In this document: positions 6,114-7,458 of the stretch, in pieces | Layout: each line of letters begins with the position of its first letter | How positions within the stretch are numbered: the first letter of the stretch is position 1 | From: an uncultured Eubacteriales bacterium | GTDB lineage: Bacteria; Bacillota; Clostridia; Christensenellales; UBA1242 | Direction: 5' to 3' | Assembly (NCBI GenBank): GCA_949067325.1 | Contig: CARTDZ010000036.1 | Coordinates: forward strand, 1-7,458 | Length of the DNA: 7,458 nt | The notes under the pieces: model-generated | Database searches by the model: none | What the model saw: only the letters and a program-made list of their open reading frames with translations | Told to the model about the DNA's origin: nothing | Translations under genes and position numbers: made by a program

Positions 6114-6953
6114 TCAATCTACATACTTAACTTCATTTTTGATTTTTGGAAGCTTTTTCTTTTTGGCGTGGTTGAAAAGAGCTACAATTTGTGGCATGGC
6201 GTCAATTGTGGCTTTGTAGCCTTCTTCAATCATTTCGTCTATACCTTCTGCTTTGTTGGCTTTGAAACGTTTTGTTTCTGGGCCAATGACCACGTCTGAA
6301 TAAACGTATCCGCGAACAGCGTTACTTTTCATCAAAATGCGAATTGAACAAGTCACGACATCTATAAGTTTGCTGCTTTCTGTGCCATAAGTGCGTGATT
6401 TGTTGACATCGACACTTACAACATAGTCGCAGCCATAATGGCGAGGTATATCTGCTGGAATGGTGTTTTGGAGGCCGCCGTCACAAAGGAGCATATTGTC
6501 AAAAGCTACTGGGTGAAAAACTGCAGGAACAGCGCAACTGCCACATATAGCCTTTGCGAGGTTGCCTTTTGAAAGACAGACTTCTTTTGTAGATTTTATA
6601 TCGACTGCGACTGCTGAGAATGGAATTGGCAAATCTTCAATTTTTAAATCACCTAAGTTCTCTTTGATAATAGCTTCAAGTCCATCAAGGCGTGAAGGAG
6701 TGAATGGTATGAGGTTTTTTCGAATATCTTTTACTCTGAAAGAAGTGGCTATTTCATACATTTGGTCAAAAGAATAGCCTGCACTATAAAATGCACCAAC
6801 CAAACTGCCTGCACTTGTGCCTGCGACATAATCAAATTTTATACCAAATTCTTCAAAAGCCTTGATTGCCCCAAGGTGCGTAAAGCCCCTTGCTCCACCA
6901 CCGCCAAAAGCAATACCAACTTTAACTTTTTTTCTGCCAAACTTGCCAAACAT
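6114..6953 (-). CDS. patatin-like phospholipase family protein (RssA/YlbK type)
   Basis: Predicted cytoplasmic acyl hydrolase of the patatin family, with a Ser-Asp dyad, acting on lipid acyl esters. The preferred product is 279 residues, close to bacterial RssA/YlbK-type proteins. The oxyanion loop is GGGGARG at 17-23, the nucleophile Ser47 is in GTSAG (45-49), and the catalytic Asp158 is in DGG (158-160). The segment KAICGSCAVPAVFHPV (about 134-149) matches the family's conserved region before the Asp. The ATG at 6951-6953 is chosen because AGGAG lies 5 bases upstream and the next residues lead straight into the first strand. An in-frame ATG at 7028 would add 25 residues that cover the promoter and look non-coding. 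There is no signal peptide. It is the first gene of the minus-strand run, and its substrate is unknown. Confidence 0.92.
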   Translation of the reverse strand: MFGKFGRKKVKVGIAFGGGGARGFTHLGAIKAFEEFGIKFDYVAGTSAGSLVGAFYSAGYSFDQMYEIATSFRVKDIRKNLIPFTPSRLDGLEAIIKENLGDLKIEDLPIPFSAVAVDIKSTKEVCLSKGNLAKAICGSCAVPAVFHPVAFDNMLLCDGGLQNTIPADIPRHYGCDYVVSVDVNKSRTYGTESSKLIDVVTCSIRILMKSNAVRGYVYSDVVIGPETKRFKANKAEGIDEMIEEGYKATIDAMPQIVALFNHAKKKKLPKIKNEVKYVD

Positions 6954-6977
6954 ATTTGCTCCTATTTTTACTCTTAA

Positions 6978-7005
6978 ATTATACCAATTTTTCAACAAAA
7001 AACAA
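6978..7005 (-). promoter_or_regulatory. extended -10 promoter of the patatin gene run
   Basis: On the minus strand TGGTATAAT forms an extended -10 (6978-6986). A weak -35-like TTGTTT (7000-7005) lies 16 bases upstream of the hexamer. The predicted start point is about 20 bases before the patatin ATG and leaves the AGGAG site in a short leader. It probably drives the patatin gene and, by read-through, the genes after it. Confidence 0.65.
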
Positions 7006-7075
7006 ACTAAACTTAAATTTTTTTGCAAAAAATAACTTTAAAAGAATAAAGTTGAAATTTTTGATGCAAAATGGC

Positions 7076-7104
7076 TTGATTTTTGATGTAAAATTTGATA
7101 GAAT
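7076..7104 (+). promoter_or_regulatory. promoter of tRNA-Glu
   Basis: A -35 element TTGATT (7076-7081) and a -10 element TAGAAT (7099-7104) are separated by exactly 17 bases, 17 bases before the mature tRNA 5' end. Initiation near 7111 would leave a leader of about 10 bases for RNase P removal. Confidence 0.7.
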
Positions 7105-7121
7105 AGCATTGTTAAGTTTGT

Positions 7122-7196
7122 GGCCTCTTGGTCAAGAGGTTAAGACGCCGCCCTCTCACGGCGGAATCAGGGGTTCGATTCCCCTAGAGGCTACCA
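7122..7196 (+). tRNA. tRNA-Glu (anticodon CTC) with encoded CCA
   Basis: A complete cloverleaf can be folded by hand. The acceptor stem GGCCTCT pairs with AGAGGCT (G1 pairs with U72 as a wobble). The D arm is GTC/GAC around the A-G-A-G-G-T-T-A-A loop. The anticodon stem is CCGCC (7148-7152) with GGCGG (7160-7164), and the loop CTCTCAC (7153-7159) places anticodon CTC at 7155-7157, reading GAG. The T stem AGGGG/CCCCT encloses the TTCGATT loop. The discriminator A at 7193 is followed by a genome-encoded CCA. This is the rarer Glu isoacceptor beside the usual TTC one. It stands alone here, not in a tRNA array. Confidence 0.97.
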
Positions 7197-7277
7197 CAGG
7201 GTATTTGGACAAACCAAGTAAGTCATGGAATAATTGAAATTGACGGAATTCCACATATTTACGCAAGTTTGCCATTC

Positions 7278-7307
7278 AAAAAAGACAGGATATAACCTGT
7301 CTTTTTT
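7278..7307 (+). terminator. strong bidirectional intrinsic terminator after tRNA-Glu
   Basis: AAAAAAGACAGG (7278-7289) and CCTGTCTTTTTT (7296-7307) form a perfect 12-bp stem with a 6-base loop, ending in T6 on the plus strand. The repeat is symmetrical, so the minus-strand copy also ends in T6 and could stop transcription coming from the right edge. It lies about 80 bases past the tRNA CCA end. Confidence 0.9.
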
Positions 7308-7409
7308 GTTTATCTTTTGAACGTGTCTTTTTTATATATTTATTTTATTCATTTTTTTACGCTTTTTCTTTTATGTTTTTTTAGCTATAACAAAAATTAT
7401 GCAAAAGTT

Positions 7410-7458
7410 TTATTTAAACTCTAGTAATTCGCCGCTAGAAGGTATATTCATCTTTTTG
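7410..7458 (-). CDS. possible C-terminal fragment of a gene running off the right edge
   Basis: The minus-strand frame ending in TAA at 7410-7412 stays open to the window edge and reads KKMNIPSSGELLEFK. Its codons are richer in G+C than the T-rich DNA just left of it, as expected at the end of a real gene. Only about 15 residues are visible, so neither the family nor the coding status is certain. An open frame this short can arise by chance. Confidence 0.35.
   Translation of the reverse strand, partial: KKMNIPSSGELLEFK

Noticed and set aside
6954..7028. N-terminal extension of the patatin protein from the ATG at 7028
   Set aside because: The added residues cover the extended -10 promoter and have no ribosome site, while the ATG at 6951-6953 has AGGAG at ideal spacing.
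6956..7237. Plus-strand 93-codon open frame crossing the tRNA
   Set aside because: It runs through the patatin promoter region, the tRNA promoter and the whole tRNA gene, so it cannot be a real protein gene in this form.

Overview
This window looks like chromosomal DNA from a low-GC, AT-rich Bacillota-type bacterium, probably a Clostridia-like lineage. The grounds are AT-biased codons, purine-rich Shine-Dalgarno sites, short intergenic gaps, a tRNA with an encoded CCA end, hairpin-plus-T-tract terminators, and a YqkD-like membrane hydrolase and YlbK/RssA-like patatin protein of the kinds found there. Tryptophan is TGG and TGA is used as a stop, so the code is the standard bacterial one. No species can be named from the sequence alone.

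Layout: all six complete protein genes lie on the minus strand, so transcription runs right to left. From the right come a patatin-like phospholipase (6114-6953), a membrane-anchored ComEC-type metallo-beta-lactamase protein (4862-6040), a shikimate-kinase-like protein that has lost its catalytic motifs (4290-4766), and a full-length transketolase (2327-4303) whose start overlaps the end of the kinase-like gene. After a hairpin that also covers a ribosome binding site come an unrecognised 317-residue protein (1283-2236), a terminator, and an alpha/beta hydrolase with an N-terminal membrane anchor (206-1150). At the right, on the plus strand, is tRNA-Glu(CTC) with its own promoter and a strong hairpin terminator that should work in both directions. 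The last ~49 bases may hold the C-terminus of another minus-strand gene. Bases 1-205 are T-rich and hold no convincing gene.

How the genes may work together: transketolase is central pentose-phosphate metabolism and supplies erythrose 4-phosphate, the precursor of the shikimate pathway. Its overlap with a degenerate shikimate kinase fold is therefore suggestive, although the partner is unlikely to phosphorylate shikimate. The patatin, ComEC-like and hydrolase genes are lipid or cell-envelope type proteins with no shared pathway visible here. No defence system, CRISPR array, insertion sequence or prophage is visible. The best leads are the kinase-like pseudoenzyme, a 45-bp GC-rich nested palindrome inserted in frame in the unknown gene, and the hairpin that covers that gene's Shine-Dalgarno site while a near-consensus -10 box lies in its loop.
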